Position numbers and translations under genes: made by a program. Shown here piece by piece: positions 37,131-48,100 of a stretch of DNA of 64,000 bases; positions within the stretch are counted from its first letter, which is position 1, and each line of letters begins with the position of its first letter. Source of the stretch: Bilabrum cf. latius (lineage: Eukaryota > Bigyra: Bicosoecida > Bigyra > Bicosoecida); assembly GCA_965178125.1 (NCBI GenBank), contig OZ237765.1, forward strand, positions 434,001 through 498,000. The letters run 5' to 3'. The notes beneath the pieces were generated by a model, which searched no databases, was not told where the DNA came from, and saw only the letters and a program-made list of their open reading frames with translations.

Positions 37131-38313
37131 CAGACCTCGGGGCCCAGGGGGGGTACGGCGAGGGTACGGCGGGGGTACGGCGCCCCTCGCCGCACCCCCA
37201 TTCGCCGTACCCCCCCATAAATCTATCAGGACCGGGAATTAAATAGATCTGAGCACACCAATCGACGTATCTCGTCGTGAGGGTTCAAGATCTGTTCGAA
37301 TTGGCTGCTTGCGACCAGCGAACGCAAAGATTCATAATTGCACGTTACACGCGAAATATGATATAATTTGCTGTAAAAGCAGACGTTGACCATTCCTCCC
37401 CCTTTGATGAATGTAAATGAGTACGCACGTAATTCATATAAATGATACATTATTGTTTGGATGAGAGGGTTGGATTGTCTGATTATTTCTGATGTGTAGG
37501 CTAAGTCGCCGGTCTGCAAAACACGGCTAGGGACTTCGCTTTGAAGGAGATGATCCAGGTCGAGCGCAAGTACGACGAGTATATGGAGTACCCTCTTGAT
37601 GTGTTTAACAAGGCATGGGAGCTTGGTCTCGTGAACTCTCACATTCCCGAGGTCAGAACCGAATCCAGTCGTTGCCAGTCGCCCACATCAATCACGACAC
37701 TTCGCCTAGTTTGGAGCCCATTTTATCGTTTCTGTGCTCGACTACTACGCAGGACTGTGGAGGACTTGGATTGCATTCTCTTGAGGGTGTGATTATTGGC
37801 GAGGAGATGGCATACGGGTGCACTGGCATGATGACTGCCATTGCAGACCGTCTTGCCCACTGCTACCAACTCCCATTTCCCCAAGGTAGTGTCGTAGAGC
37901 CCTTCAAGATGTATCTAAGTCGAGACGCATTCTTGTTTCGTGCAACCGAGCTCCGGAGCCAAGGCTGCTTCGACGGGGATCCGACCCGGCCTTCATCACT
38001 AGGGCCTACGAGAACGTGCGCTCGACCTCACTGCCAGTGTGGCACTGGCAGCACTGCGGCTGCTGCGATCAGGCTTATCGGATAAGCCACGTGGAGAATT
38101 CAGAAATGAGCCGGCCTAAACATAGGTTTACACTAAAAATCACGCGATTATCCCAGTTCATAATAGTTTACTTACATACTACTGGGGAGGGAGGCGCCAG
38201 CCTCCAGAACACGGGGTACGTACAAAATTGTCTCCGCAGGGGCACCCCTGCGCCGTACCCCCAAAACCGGAAGTAGGGTACGGCGCCGCGCCGTACCCCC
38301 CCTCCGAGGTCTG
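37131..38313. mobile_element. Non-autonomous TIR DNA transposon (hAT-like or Mutator-like) carrying host exons
   Basis: Ends are CAGACCTCGG (37131-37140) and its exact reverse complement CCGAGGTCTG (38304-38313). Both are followed inward by GGGGGGGTACGGCG-type sequence, with further GGGTACGGCG copies in both orientations within about 120 bp of each end, as is typical of transposase-binding subterminal repeats. Perfect 8-bp direct repeats GACCAGCA flank the element at 37123-37130 and 38314-38321. An 8-bp duplication and a CA-starting TIR fit hAT; Mutator-like or P elements are alternatives. The 1,183-bp interior has no transposase and contains two exons of an acyl-CoA dehydrogenase, so it looks like a Pack-type gene-capture element. 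Confidence 0.85.
37516..37842 (+). pseudogene. Captured fragment of a medium-chain acyl-CoA dehydrogenase gene
   Basis: Exon 37516-37650 encodes TARDFALKEMIQVERKYDEY and then FNKAWELGLVNSHIPE. After a GT-AG intron (37651-37751), exon 37752-37842 encodes DCGGLGLHSLEGVIIGEEM and AYGCTGMMTAIA. These match consecutive N-terminal segments of mitochondrial ACADM, including the HIPE-x-CGGLGL junction. Homology stops abruptly after TAIA; a weak FD-TRP-like trace follows near 37970 but the core, the catalytic Glu and the C-terminus are missing. The fragment lies wholly inside the TIR element. Splice sites and frame are intact, so it may be a recent capture. It cannot make a working enzyme. Confidence 0.8.
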
Positions 38314-38321
38314 GACCAGCA
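38314..38321. repeat. Target-site duplication, right copy
   Basis: GACCAGCA, identical to 37123-37130. Perfect match suggests a fairly recent insertion. Confidence 0.85.
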
Positions 38322-38758
38322 ACACTGCACACACAACAACACCACACTGCTCAACACAATGCATGCAGATGACACAACGTAAAGCTGTAATGATGCGGCA
38401 CAGCACTATGATCTTAATATACTTGTAGCGTTCCTGGTATCTTAGTGGTGGACTTGTGGACAACTAAAGCCCAAGTCTCGCTCTTTCTGGGCATATCACA
38501 GAACTGCTTCGTAACACAGATTAAACTGCCGTGTACCACCCAAGTAGCGTTTTGTACGTCAAATTGTCATAATACAAGCGAAGCAAATCAATGGATTGCC
38601 GCCTTGGCGTCTCAGGCCCAGCTCTAGGTCGAGCATTTCACGCTCCGGCGTCACCTGCCGGGCCATTTGCCTGAGCAAAGAGAATATCAGATGCACTCTC
38701 CAGAGCTGCAGTGTACCCAAGACTACGGCGGAAAGGCTGACCGAGTGCATGGCTTTGG
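38322..38758. other. Intergenic region
   Basis: 437 bp between the transposon and the 3' end of the minus-strand ankyrin-family gene. No gene seen. Confidence 0.5.
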
Positions 38759-39574
38759 TCAGTTGCCTTCAGCGGAAGGAGCTCCTGCTCCGCTCCCAGA
38801 GGCCGGCGCCCCTGGGTCGGTCCCGTCGGCTCCCGCCGCATCTACGTCGGCACCCGCACCGCTGCCATCGCCAGTCGCAGCAGGAGGACGAGGTGGTGGA
38901 CGCGGTGGGACTCTTCCCGCTGCAGTTGCAGGACGGGGCGGTGGAGGAGGAGGCACCGGGATTCCTGCAGGGGGTACAGCCCCGACAGCACGGTATGCCC
39001 GGGCGAGCACAGAGACGCACTCGGGATGGCCGTTGTAATGCGCTGCTTCGATGGCGAGCATCTGCTGCCCATTTGGTCCTGGGGGACAGAGGGTCTACAG
39101 GGCTCCTGCCTCAACGCCGAGCTTGAGCCGTTTTTCCAGCTCCATTGGACGGCCTTCAGCGGCCATCTAGCACACTAGCTTGGTATCAGCGCGAGCTTGG
39201 ACGACGTGCCTCCACTCTTCCAGTGCGAGTCCACGGAAGTAGAACATTTTGGCCGCATCGCGCAAGGTTATACTTGCGACATCGGGTTTCCAGATTGACA
39301 CGCACTGAACCAGATTTTGCTTCCGCCGGAGTACCTACTTGTTCCAGGCCTTGTTGTGTTCGGGATGAGGATGGGCAAAGAAGTCGGGGTCCTGGGGTGC
39401 AGCTTGGCCGGCCGCCGGGGTCTTTATCAAGCCGAGTTCTGCAATGACGCGCAGGCCAAGCTGAACCTCGCTCATGAGCCCGATCTCTCCTGAAGCTGAT
39501 GTAGCTTGCTCACGAACGTCTGCGTTCATACACTCTCGCGCAAGCACCGAAAGACACTTGGCCTCGGCTTTCAT
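38759..39574 (-). CDS. Ankyrin-related protein, third member of the local family
   Basis: One frame from ATG 39574 to TGA 38759-38761, 271 aa, with three TAGs (39335, about 39165, about 39097). The segment AAEGRPMELEKRLKLG, then LAIEAAHYNGHPECVSVLA, matches AAEGRPMELAKRMVLG and TALEAARMGGHEECARIA of the plus-strand pair at 41-44 kb. The last A-x-G-H-x-E/P-C block is an ankyrin-type helix pair. The C-terminus is a Pro/Gly/Ala-rich tail (PPPPPPRPATAAGR). A possible splice donor follows the TAG at 39335, so the exon count is uncertain. Confidence 0.65.
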
Positions 39575-39616
39575 GTCCGATCTGGCCGCAACACGATCAG
39601 CCCGCCTTCGGTCGTA

Positions 39617-40198
39617 TCATGTATACGAACTAAGCTGAGAATTCAGCCAATTGAGCTTGAGAGCATCAGCCATAGCCTCTCTGGTAGCCATGCCAAGAAG
39701 CCCCGGCTGGGGTTTGGCGGCGCCTGCGCCTCCGGTTGCTGCTGGGGAGGTCGGTGCAGTTTGGAGCAACCGGATGACAGCGGGTGCTTTCGCGCCCATT
39801 TCAGCTCCTTGTAGCTCAACCTTGAAATCATGGGAAGTTCCACTGCGTGAGTTGCGCACAGTGGCCAGGAATGTGAGTTGCTTAGGTTCAGACGTTGAGG
39901 ACGTTCCGGCGATAGCTGCATCGGAAGTCAGCACAACTTGAACAGATTCCAGCCGAACTTGAGCAGGGGTACTGCCTTCAATGGTCAATGTGCATGCATC
40001 ACTTTGCACTTCGAGGAATGCTCTCTGCTTTTTACCGCATAATCCCTCAAACTTGAAACTAAAGCCACCTTCGTGATGGGCGCGTGCACGCGCCATCATC
40101 GCTTCACGACGGCTTCCACGCATGTTAATCGAGACAACCCCTACAGGCATCATTAAAAGACATATCAGAATCATGACGATACGTGACAGCGAATGCAT
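39617..40198 (-). CDS. Small secreted protein, unknown
   Basis: 193 aa, ATG 40198 to TGA 39617. A signal peptide (MHSLSRIVMILICLLMM) is followed by a basic stretch and a beta-rich domain with two Cys residues (FEGLCGKKQRAFLEV, DACTLTIEG), then an Ala/Gly/Pro linker and a short C-terminal helix. No family recognised. The downstream ankyrin-related gene starts 42 bp beyond its stop on the same strand. Upstream lies the plus-strand ankyrin gene (divergent). Confidence 0.6.
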   Translation of the reverse strand: MHSLSRIVMILICLLMMPVGVVSINMRGSRREAMMARARAHHEGGFSFKFEGLCGKKQRAFLEVQSDACTLTIEGSTPAQVRLESVQVVLTSDAAIAGTSSTSEPKQLTFLATVRNSRSGTSHDFKVELQGAEMGAKAPAVIRLLQTAPTSPAATGGAGAAKPQPGLLGMATREAMADALKLNWLNSQLSSYT

Positions 40199-40481
40199 TT
40201 GTCGGTCTCCTTTGGCTTTGGCAGCAGAATTGTGGAACGAAACTGCCGTTGTCAGCATCCCGGCTGGTGGTCGCACCTTCGTCATCAACCAGCAAAAGCT
40301 TGCCCTGGTGCGATCATAGATCCAATTTTTGGCTTTTTGGGTTTTTAAACCGAATGTATTACTCTGGCAATATAAAGCTGGTGCTCATGTAGGTGACATT
40401 ACGCGCAAAGGGCTCCTCGTATTGGCAGCTATCAGAATCGGGAACGAGTGCAACTTTAGTAACTGGCTTTCCATTTCGCAG

Positions 40482-41922
40482 GTGCGCTAGCGATGATGCG
40501 AGTGTAGAAGAATTTAGTGACACAGTTAGCAGATTTCCAGTCAAGCATGATCCTCGCAAAAGCGGTCTTGAAGCTGTGGTAAGTTTGCATTGATTCCTTC
40601 GAGATTCGAGTGGCCTGGCCAGACATTACATAGCGCTTGGCGCCGACCTTTTACTTGAATAGTTGAATATAGCCTTGCCTCACGACGCTATAGCATGCAG
40701 GTGCATCGATTCATTCGAAGGGGGCGCATGGATCTGCTGGAAGCAGCTCTTCAGCGAGGCTATGAAATGCATGGTCGTCCTTTATCCGAAGAAGAGATTA
40801 CGAAACAGGTTTATCCTGGAATGGTATGATGTAATTGCACTGGATGAATACCTCTCGTTGGTGCTTCGATCTCTCTGATTGTTCTTGCCCTACCTCTGTG
40901 TCTGCTTCTGATTTCAGACATGGGCGCCCACATCATTCGCTTTGGCATCTTGTCGGCCATATGCATCAACGCAAGTCATTCGACAGCTCGTCAGGCATGG
41001 AGGCGACGCCACGTGGGATGATTGCAATCCGGTAAGTTGCAATGACAGGACCAGTGATTGCAGCAGCCGAAAGAGACGATTGCCTTGCAGGTTGCATTGC
41101 TCTCCTTCTTGACGAACTGCAGAGGGAAGTACCCATTATCCTAGCTAGCGATCCTGATTGTGTGAGACTTCTCATCGAGCTTGGATGCAGTTCGAACGCG
41201 AGAATCTCTCGTCAATTCGCTAGGAAGTCTGGTTACGGTCTCAAAATCGTGAGGTACCATGCGGTCAAGATATTGAAGTTGCTTTATTAATGGTATCCAT
41301 TCATCTTCATACGTGCTTGTGGTACCGCAACAACTCGCAGACATCAGCAACAGCTCTCCACTCGAAAGTATTTGCACTGTACTGCGACAGAAGCAAGTTT
41401 TCACCAACCCCCGCGGATACTGTCCAGTGCGCTGCCGAGCTGCTTGCCGCTGATGCCGATCCATGTGCGCGCACAGCCGAAGGCTGGACGACGTTGAAAG
41501 CCCTTCGGCATCGGAGGTGCCCCCCTGTGCCGTGTCTCGAGAAGGCATTGGAACGGTGCGAGGGGGACAGCCGCAAGTGCTTGCAGCTGCTATTCGATCA
41601 CGACTAGGACGGCTGGCTGGCACGGAGGAGGCTGGTGCACCCGCGAGTGCGAGCCATGCTGGATCACAGGCGGGCCCATGAGGCACACAGGGATGCAAGG
41701 CTGCTGTTCCAGGCAGCCGCGGAGGGGAGGCCCATGGAATTGGCCAAGCGTATGGTGCTGGGCAAGCTGGCTGGCGGCCTAGATGCAGTCTAGCAAGTCA
41801 AAGGCGAGGCGGGCGAGCTCCGCGCCATGACGGCGCTGGAGGCGGCCCGCATGGGGGGCCACGAGGAGTGTGCCAGGATCGCCTCCGATGAGCTGTGCCT
41901 GATGGGCAGGGGAAGGCTGTGA
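40482..41922 (+). CDS. Ankyrin-repeat protein, tandem copy A (5' end not resolved)
   Basis: At least five exons, boundaries by GT-AG and by comparison with copy B: 40482-40578, 40701-40808, 40918-41031, 41091-about 41252 and 41354-41922 (TGA). Ankyrin-type helices recur: MDLLEAALQRGYEMHGRPL, VIRQLVRHGGDATWDD, DPD-CVRLLIELGCSSNAR, CAAELLAADADPCARTAEG and MTALEAARMGGHEECARIA. The last exon has two TAGs (41605-41607, 41791-41793), at the same codons as in copy B. First exon and ATG not identified. Probably a protein-binding scaffold; partner unknown. Confidence 0.7.
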
Positions 41923-42000
41923 AAGCGCATTCAAGCAGGGCCACAGAATGTGGGTTGTATCGTAAAGACTGTGCTGACGCATCCAGATTGTGACAAGTGA
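41521..42000 (+). repeat. Near-identical duplicated block, copy A
   Basis: Matches 43451-43930 with only scattered substitutions, across the last coding exon and about 80 bp of 3' flank. Upstream parts of the two genes are much less similar. Confidence 0.85.
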
Positions 42001-42410
42001 GATCGCACCATCATCGCACGGCGACGGCTGCCACGAATTTGGTATGACATCGATCCATACGCCAGCAGTAGAATACACGCCACGAACAACTGTGTGCGCG
42101 CCGTAACAAGGTAAATCTAGTTGTCCAAGGTTTGGAATGGTTCGAGAATATGTTCCGGTTCATTCGTGAAACTGCCGCGCTGTGCTCGTCACCGTCTCAT
42201 CTTGGGAGTGTCACCCTTCGAGTCACTGCAGCAAAATTGGCGTGTTTCTAAGTTACAAAAAACTAAAGTTATTCGGATTGATTAACGAAGCATGTCGTCC
42301 GCCAAAAACTTGTAGCATTTGGTCATGTATGTTGAGACCCTACCTTATTCGATGCGAATGCCATGGTACGGACTCTATCCGCTTGTGATCGCCGCTAACT
42401 CCCTTCCCAG
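41923..42410. other. Spacer between tandem ankyrin copies
   Basis: 488 bp. Its first 80 bp are the same 3' flank found after copy B. Any first exon of copy B should lie here or just upstream, but I could not identify it. Confidence 0.5.
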
Positions 42411-43853
42411 ATGCGTTGATATGAGTAGAGATACGAGCATGCTAGATATAGCAATTGATAAGCTACCAGTTACCAGCGATCCACAAAAAAATGGATTGCA
42501 ACCGGTCGTGAGCTCGCATCTACCACTCTAATATGCCGGAAGGTGTTATGCAATGCAACTTGATAAGTGTCCCTCTTTGCATTCAATCTGAACGTGGAGC
42601 AGGTTTCGAGACTGCTCCGCCGTTGTCGTGCAGACCTTCTCGGGGCCGCCTTGCAGCGTGGGTATGAGATGTAGGGCCGTCCGATTATGCGGGGGGCGAG
42701 AGAGTTTCCCCACGACAGTTTGCGTCAGGTATGATACTCTTGCTTGCTGGAAGATGCTAGTGAAAAAACTTGATCACCGATTGATGAATGGTATCTCGGA
42801 CGTGCATGTATTTTGGTTCGTGCAGACATGGAGCTCAACGGCATTCATGATGGCATCGTGCCCACCACACGGATCGGTTTCAAGTATCTAGGCGCTGGTC
42901 AAACACGGTGGGGACCCAACGTGGGATGATGAGCAGCCAGTGAGATATGCCAGTGGTGCCAGCATTTGGTGGTCGTCGTAGTCTTCATGCAGCATTCATC
43001 AGGCTTGTCTCAGCTGTGCAGCACCAACTTAATTCAAAACAGAGAGAAAAACCATTAGTTGTGGCAGCTGATCCGGGCTGCGTGAGACGGCTCGTTGAAT
43101 TGGGGTGCAAACCGAATTGCAGAAACCCGCGCCTGTTCGTTTGGGGGAACTGGAATCCATAGACGACAGGACCAATAATTGTGAGAGTATAGTTTATTTT
43201 GATTCAGTCCAACATACCGATTGCTGTGCATCTCATGATCTGGACACATAGTTTGAGCATCGCAGACTAACGCAACAGCTTTGCACGCAAAAGTGTTCGC
43301 GATGTTCTGCAGCAGAGATTATCCGGACGATGTAATAAAGCCAGTAAATTGCCTTCAGTGTGTTGCCGAGCTGCTTGCCGCTGGTGCGGATCCATGTGCG
43401 CGCACAGCCGAAGGCGCAACTCCACTTGACGCCCTCCGGCACCCGGGATGCCCCCCTGTGCCGTGTCTCGAGAAGGCATTGGAACGGTGCGAGGGGGACA
43501 GCCGCAAGTGCTTGCAGCTGCTATTCGATCACGACTAGGACGGCTGGCTGGCACGGAGGAGGCTGGTGCACCCGCGAGTGCGGGCCATGCTGGATCACAG
43601 GCGGGCCCATGAGGCGCACAGGGATGCAAGGCTGCTGTTCCAGGCAGCCGCGGAGGGGAGGCCCATGGAAATGGCCAAGCGTATGGTACTGGGCAAGCTG
43701 GCTGGCGGCCTAGATGCAGTCTAGCAAGTCAAAGGCGAGGCGGGCGAGCTCCGCGCCATGACGGCGCTGGAGGCGGCCCGCATGGGGGGCCACGAGGAGT
43801 GCGCCAGGATCGCTTCCGATGCGCTGTGCCTGATGGGCAGGGGAAGGCTGTGA
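42411..43853 (+). CDS. Ankyrin-repeat protein, tandem copy B (5' end not resolved)
   Basis: Exons parallel copy A: 42411-42507, 42603-42728, 42826-42939, about 43005-43160 and about 43280-43853 (TGA). Aligning exons: ADLLGAALQRGYEM-TAG-GRP against copy A DLLEAALQRGYEMHGRP, and SSI-TAG-ALVKHGGDPTWDD against VIRQLVRHGGDATWDD. In the latter TAG falls on an Arg of copy A, a polar site. The last exon reads VAELLAAGADPCARTAEGA, LDALRHPGCPPVPCLEKALE and so on. Four TAGs in total. Exons 1-4 have diverged strongly from copy A, while the last exon is nearly identical. Confidence 0.7.
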
Positions 43854-43930
43854 AAGCGCATTCAAGCAGGGCCACAGAATATGAGTTGTATCGTAAAGAC
43901 TGTGCTGACGCATCCAGATTGTGACTAGCG
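43451..43930 (+). repeat. Near-identical duplicated block, copy B
   Basis: Partner of 41521-42000. Similarity ends soon after GACTAGCGAGATCGCA. Confidence 0.85.
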
Positions 43931-43950
43931 AGATCGCAGCCCTTTAGCTT

Positions 43951-44050
43951 CATCATGGTGCATGCGGAGTACCAGTGCCAGCCTGCCTGAGGGGTGCGGC
44001 AGTAGCTTCATGGTGCATGCGGAGTACCAGTGCCAACCTGTCTGAGGGGT
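43951..44050. repeat. Two-copy tandem repeat of about 50 bp
   Basis: TTCATGGTGCATGCGGAGTA begins two consecutive units that differ at a few positions (GCCAGCCTGCCTG versus GCCAACCTGTCTG). Lies downstream of ankyrin copy B. No coding frame assigned. Confidence 0.85.
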
Positions 44051-44218
44051 GTGATAGCGCCGTGAGCGATTGTTATCGGCATTCAGTCCATGGGCATGAG
44101 CTGACGTTCCATCACAGAAATGGAATCATGCTGTGTACTGCAGTCTCAACCTCAAACAGCGATGTATTCGACATCGTATTCGCCGCCACCGCGCTACCAG
44201 CATAAGCAGTCTGGCCCT

Positions 44219-44264
44219 GCCATTGCCACTGCCACTGCCACTGCCACTGCCACTGCCACTGCCA
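44219..44264. repeat. Hexanucleotide microsatellite (GCCACT)n
   Basis: About seven GCCACT units in tandem, just beyond the TGA of the minus-strand secreted protein (44273), so probably in its 3' flank. Confidence 0.9.
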
Positions 44265-44272
44265 GCGGTCCA

Positions 44273-44863
44273 TCAGAGTTCCTCGCTGCGGCCTGGAGCA
44301 ACATCGCGAGCTGGCTCTTGGGCAGCTGCGCTTCTTTCTTCGCTTGGCACATTGTCCTCGTATAGCTTCCGAGCTCTGGCTCGCTCTTCTTGCACGTGGG
44401 GAGCGGCGACCGTCGCATGGAAGACGAACGATGAGGCGGGCAGCGGCCCGAGCTCTCTAAGAGGTCCCTCCGCGGTGGCATGGCCTGCTTGCTTTGCACC
44501 AGCAGTTGCTTCCAGCAGCATTTGCACCGGCGACGATGAAGGCTCGCTAGCAATGGTTGCGCCACCCTCAACTGCGCTGGCTATTTCAAGTGCAACGGTG
44601 GTGCCCGCCTGCAACCCTTCATCTTGACTTGGGCCGGCACTTCGGGTGATCACACGGCCAATCTAACCCTTTGTAAGCTCAAGAGTCATGTCAGAGCCGA
44701 GGCATTTAACTCTTGCAACCGAATAAAGCACGTTTTGGTTCTCTTCGTGAACATCAAACTCGTCCACAGCTATTACCCAAGCATCAATCAGTGCCGCGTT
44801 CGAAGCGTGAACCAAAATGATGAAAAAACTAAATGCTAGCCACTGCGCTATGGGTGTCGACAT
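44273..44863 (-). CDS. Small secreted or membrane-anchored protein, unknown
   Basis: 196 aa, ATG 44863 to TGA 44273, one TAG at 44663-44665 (TLELTKG-TAG-IGRVITRS). Signal peptide MSTPIAQWLAFSFFIILVHA. A short beta-type domain (DEFDVHEENQNVLYSVARVK) is followed by Ala/Glu-rich helices and a charged tail. Standard code would end it at 66 aa. No family recognised. Divergent to the large membrane protein at 45101, 237 bp away. Confidence 0.65.
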
Positions 44864-45100
44864 GCCGTGTGGTCGTGCGGAAACTACTTTCTGTCAACGT
44901 TTTTGATGTGACGAGAGCCTGGCCCCGGGAATGCTACTGCGGTGGCGAAAGCACTTTAGCTCACGTGGGCGAAGGGTATTAGGTCCCACGGTTTGGCCAG
45001 TCGTACATTTACCATATAACCTAGGCTTTTGTGAAAGGCAGTACGACACTGGCGGGTCGAACGGGTCGTAATTGAATTTGTATATTGAACCGATCGTTGA

Positions 45101-48100
45101 ATGTGTGGCCTCGATGCAGGATCCAGTTCCTCCACTGGACGAGTTGCAATTTTTGTTGCAATCGCTGCTGTGGTGGCTGCAGTCGGGGCATGGAAGGAGG
45201 CTTGCATTGCCGCCATCCTGCGCAACGTTGGAAGCCTTTGGACGTTTCTGCCCATGCTATCCTTCAGCGACGAAGGAATCATTTTGCTTCCATTATTACT
45301 TGCCGTATCGGTCCTTTTTACTGCTGGCGTCTGGTTTGTGGTACAGGCGCACAGGGCAGGAGTGGTCAAGGCCATATTGGACCAAATCATGGGACCTTAT
45401 CGTCTTGGCAAACCATTGCTAAAAGACGCCATGCAAGGGGCTTTAGAGGATGCGGTGCTTCTTACCTTTGCGCAAACTGCGCTTCGCATTATTTGGTCCT
45501 GGGTGCTGGCCGAGTTCGCCCCAAAGTGGAGCCTCGCCGCGTGGCATCCTGGCGCGTTCGGGGCCGCCCGCGAGGACGACCTCCTCGCGCCTGCTGGTAG
45601 CGCATCCATCCAGGCCGGACTCGAAGATATTGACCGGATTGAATATGCGCCTTACAATCACGGCGGGATCGGGTCAAGCACCGCCGCGACGGTGGCCGGC
45701 GGGTGCTTGCACGCTGCCTGCGCGCTGCTGGTGATCGGCATCGACACCAAGTTCTTCCAGGCGCAGTCGCAGGCCGGCGCGGAGCTCGACGTCCCGGGAC
45801 ATGCTGATGATGCCGACGAAGAGGATCGCGGTGGCAGGCGCGGTGAGGATGCTGGGGATGGCGTGGACGGGGGCACCGAGGGCGGGCACGAGGCGGGCAC
45901 GAGGGCGGCGGCAGCGGGCGCGGCCGCCTCCGTGTTCCGGTTTGCGGTAGAAACAGCAAGCCTGCCTGGTGTGGCTTTCGCTTGCCTGGCGTTCGCGCAG
46001 GGCTTTGCGGTGCTGCTTCCGGTCTGGCAGTGGGCTGGGCTCAGCTTTGCGCAGTGCTTCGTGCTGGCGTGCTCGTACGGCCTGCCAGTCACTCTGCTTG
46101 GGTACATTTAGATTCGCACGCTGGAGCTGGCCAAGGAGTACATTGCAGAACAACGGACGCTAGACAGCCGCCGTGTTGCCACGGAAGCCGTGGGGGAAGA
46201 CCCGACGGCCGGGATGTCGGTGGCCGGCTCCATCAAGCACACTCTGCTGTGGGTCGTGGGTCTGCGGCGCGGAGGCCACGGATACGACCAGTGCTCGATG
46301 CTCTGCGGCGCCGGGTAGCTGGCCAGCTTCACGCGGTATGCGGCTGTGAATGCCGTGCTGCTCACCTCTTCGTGGTTTGTTCTGAGCAGAGCAAGCTCGT
46401 TGGGTGCGGTTGCACTGGGCTCTGTTGCGATCGACGGGAAGTGCTCCCTCTCCGATGCCACGATCGCGCGCGTGCAGCTGGGCCTGAACCCAGACACAGT
46501 GGCGGAGCAGCAGCTGCGCCTCCGCAGCAACGATGGTGCGGCAAGCTTGCAATGCGCGGGTATGGACCCGCATGAAAGCCTCATGTACACGCGGGAATCG
46601 ACAGACTGGGACAACTAGGCATTCCCTGCTGGCGGGCGTTTCGGGGGCAGGCATGGCATCAGTGGCAGCGGGCGGTTAGGTGGCTCTCGGTACTCTGGCG
46701 GTGCATACAACGGGCAGTCCCAAAGGGGCACAGAGAAGTTTCTGCAGGCACTGGCGCGCAAGCAGTCGCTGTCACCGAGCACCACGGTGACGCTGCCCTC
46801 GTGTCTCGTGTCCGCGTATCGCGACGAAGAGAGGCACGCGAGGGCTGCGGTCGAGGAGAAAATGCAACAGAAGCTGGAACACGAGTAGCAGGCCATGGGC
46901 TCCGACCCCATCTACCAGCAGAGGTACCGCATCGTGATCAACAGGCTGGGTCTCGAAGCGGACCAGCAGAGAGAGGTGGAGGAGGCAAGCCGGCAGGAGA
47001 TGGTGCGCCTGCAAAACAGGTTCCGCGTCTTGCACAGCCCGATCCTGTCTGACCTCGGCTGGAATCTCACGAGGCATTAGCAGGTGCTCATGGAGGAAGC
47101 ACCGAGTCTGCGGAGGCGGGTGCTGCCCGGCCGGCCAGCGCCCAATCCGCGGGATTGTCCCAGCGCAGGGCCTGTTTGGCTTCCAGCGAGATGGAGCGAT
47201 TACCAGGCCAGCGCTCCCAGTTTCGCCAGCGTGCAAGCTTGCTTCAACGTGACCAGAGAGGTGGAGGAAACCGTCGAAACGACGCGCCGCCTGGTCACCA
47301 GGAAAATCAAGCTGTCCCTCCCACGGCTGGATCCTGAGACCGGTGAAGAACTCGACCCGCCAGAGGTGGTAAAGGTGGTGGCCCACCTCTCGCCAGAGGA
47401 GATCAACCGTGCCAAGCAGGGCCTCCTCGGTTCAGTCGAGGCCTGGAGGCTTGTCAGAGAGTCGGTAGATTTAGACGGCAATCCAATTCCAAGGTTCGAG
47501 CCAGCCGTCTAGACAGAGTTGCACAACGTCACTACTCTAGAGTGCAGGCACGGGCAGGTTGCGAGCCCGCGTGCGGACCTGCCTAGCCAGCCCTTCCATT
47601 TCATGGGGCTGCCGTCGCTAACGGGTGGGCTCGGTACAGTCGTGGTCATCCCGCTGGTCTCTGACCTCGTGGAGATTGTGGCTGTCCTGCTCCCCGTCCT
47701 GTTGCTGCTCGTCCTGATTCTGTGGTATGCTCACGCCGTGTACATTCTGTACCTGCACTCCTCGATCCTGTATCTGGAGGTGGAATCAATCAGAGTCGAC
47801 ATGGGCTCGCTATCGATGGAGGAGTCCCCTCGGCTCGACTCGTTGCGCTCTTCGGCTGCTGAGACGGTATTCCGGTGGCTTTCTGACGCCATGCATAAAG
47901 CCTACCAGCAAGGCAGGGCCCGATCGGATGCGCCCGGCCCGACCGAGGCGAGCGGTGTGGCCCGAGCTGAGGTGGAGCATCGCACTGGGGGGGGCAGTGA
48001 AAATGGCGCAATGCATGGAGGTCCCGAGAGGCGCGCTGCAGCTGCACCTGACAGCAGGCTTTCAAGCCGTGCAGATCGCGCGACGGCCACAGACGTCACA

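Noticed and set aside
37516-37842. Functional acyl-CoA dehydrogenase gene
   Set aside because: Only two N-terminal exons are present, enclosed by transposon ends; the catalytic core and C-terminus are absent.
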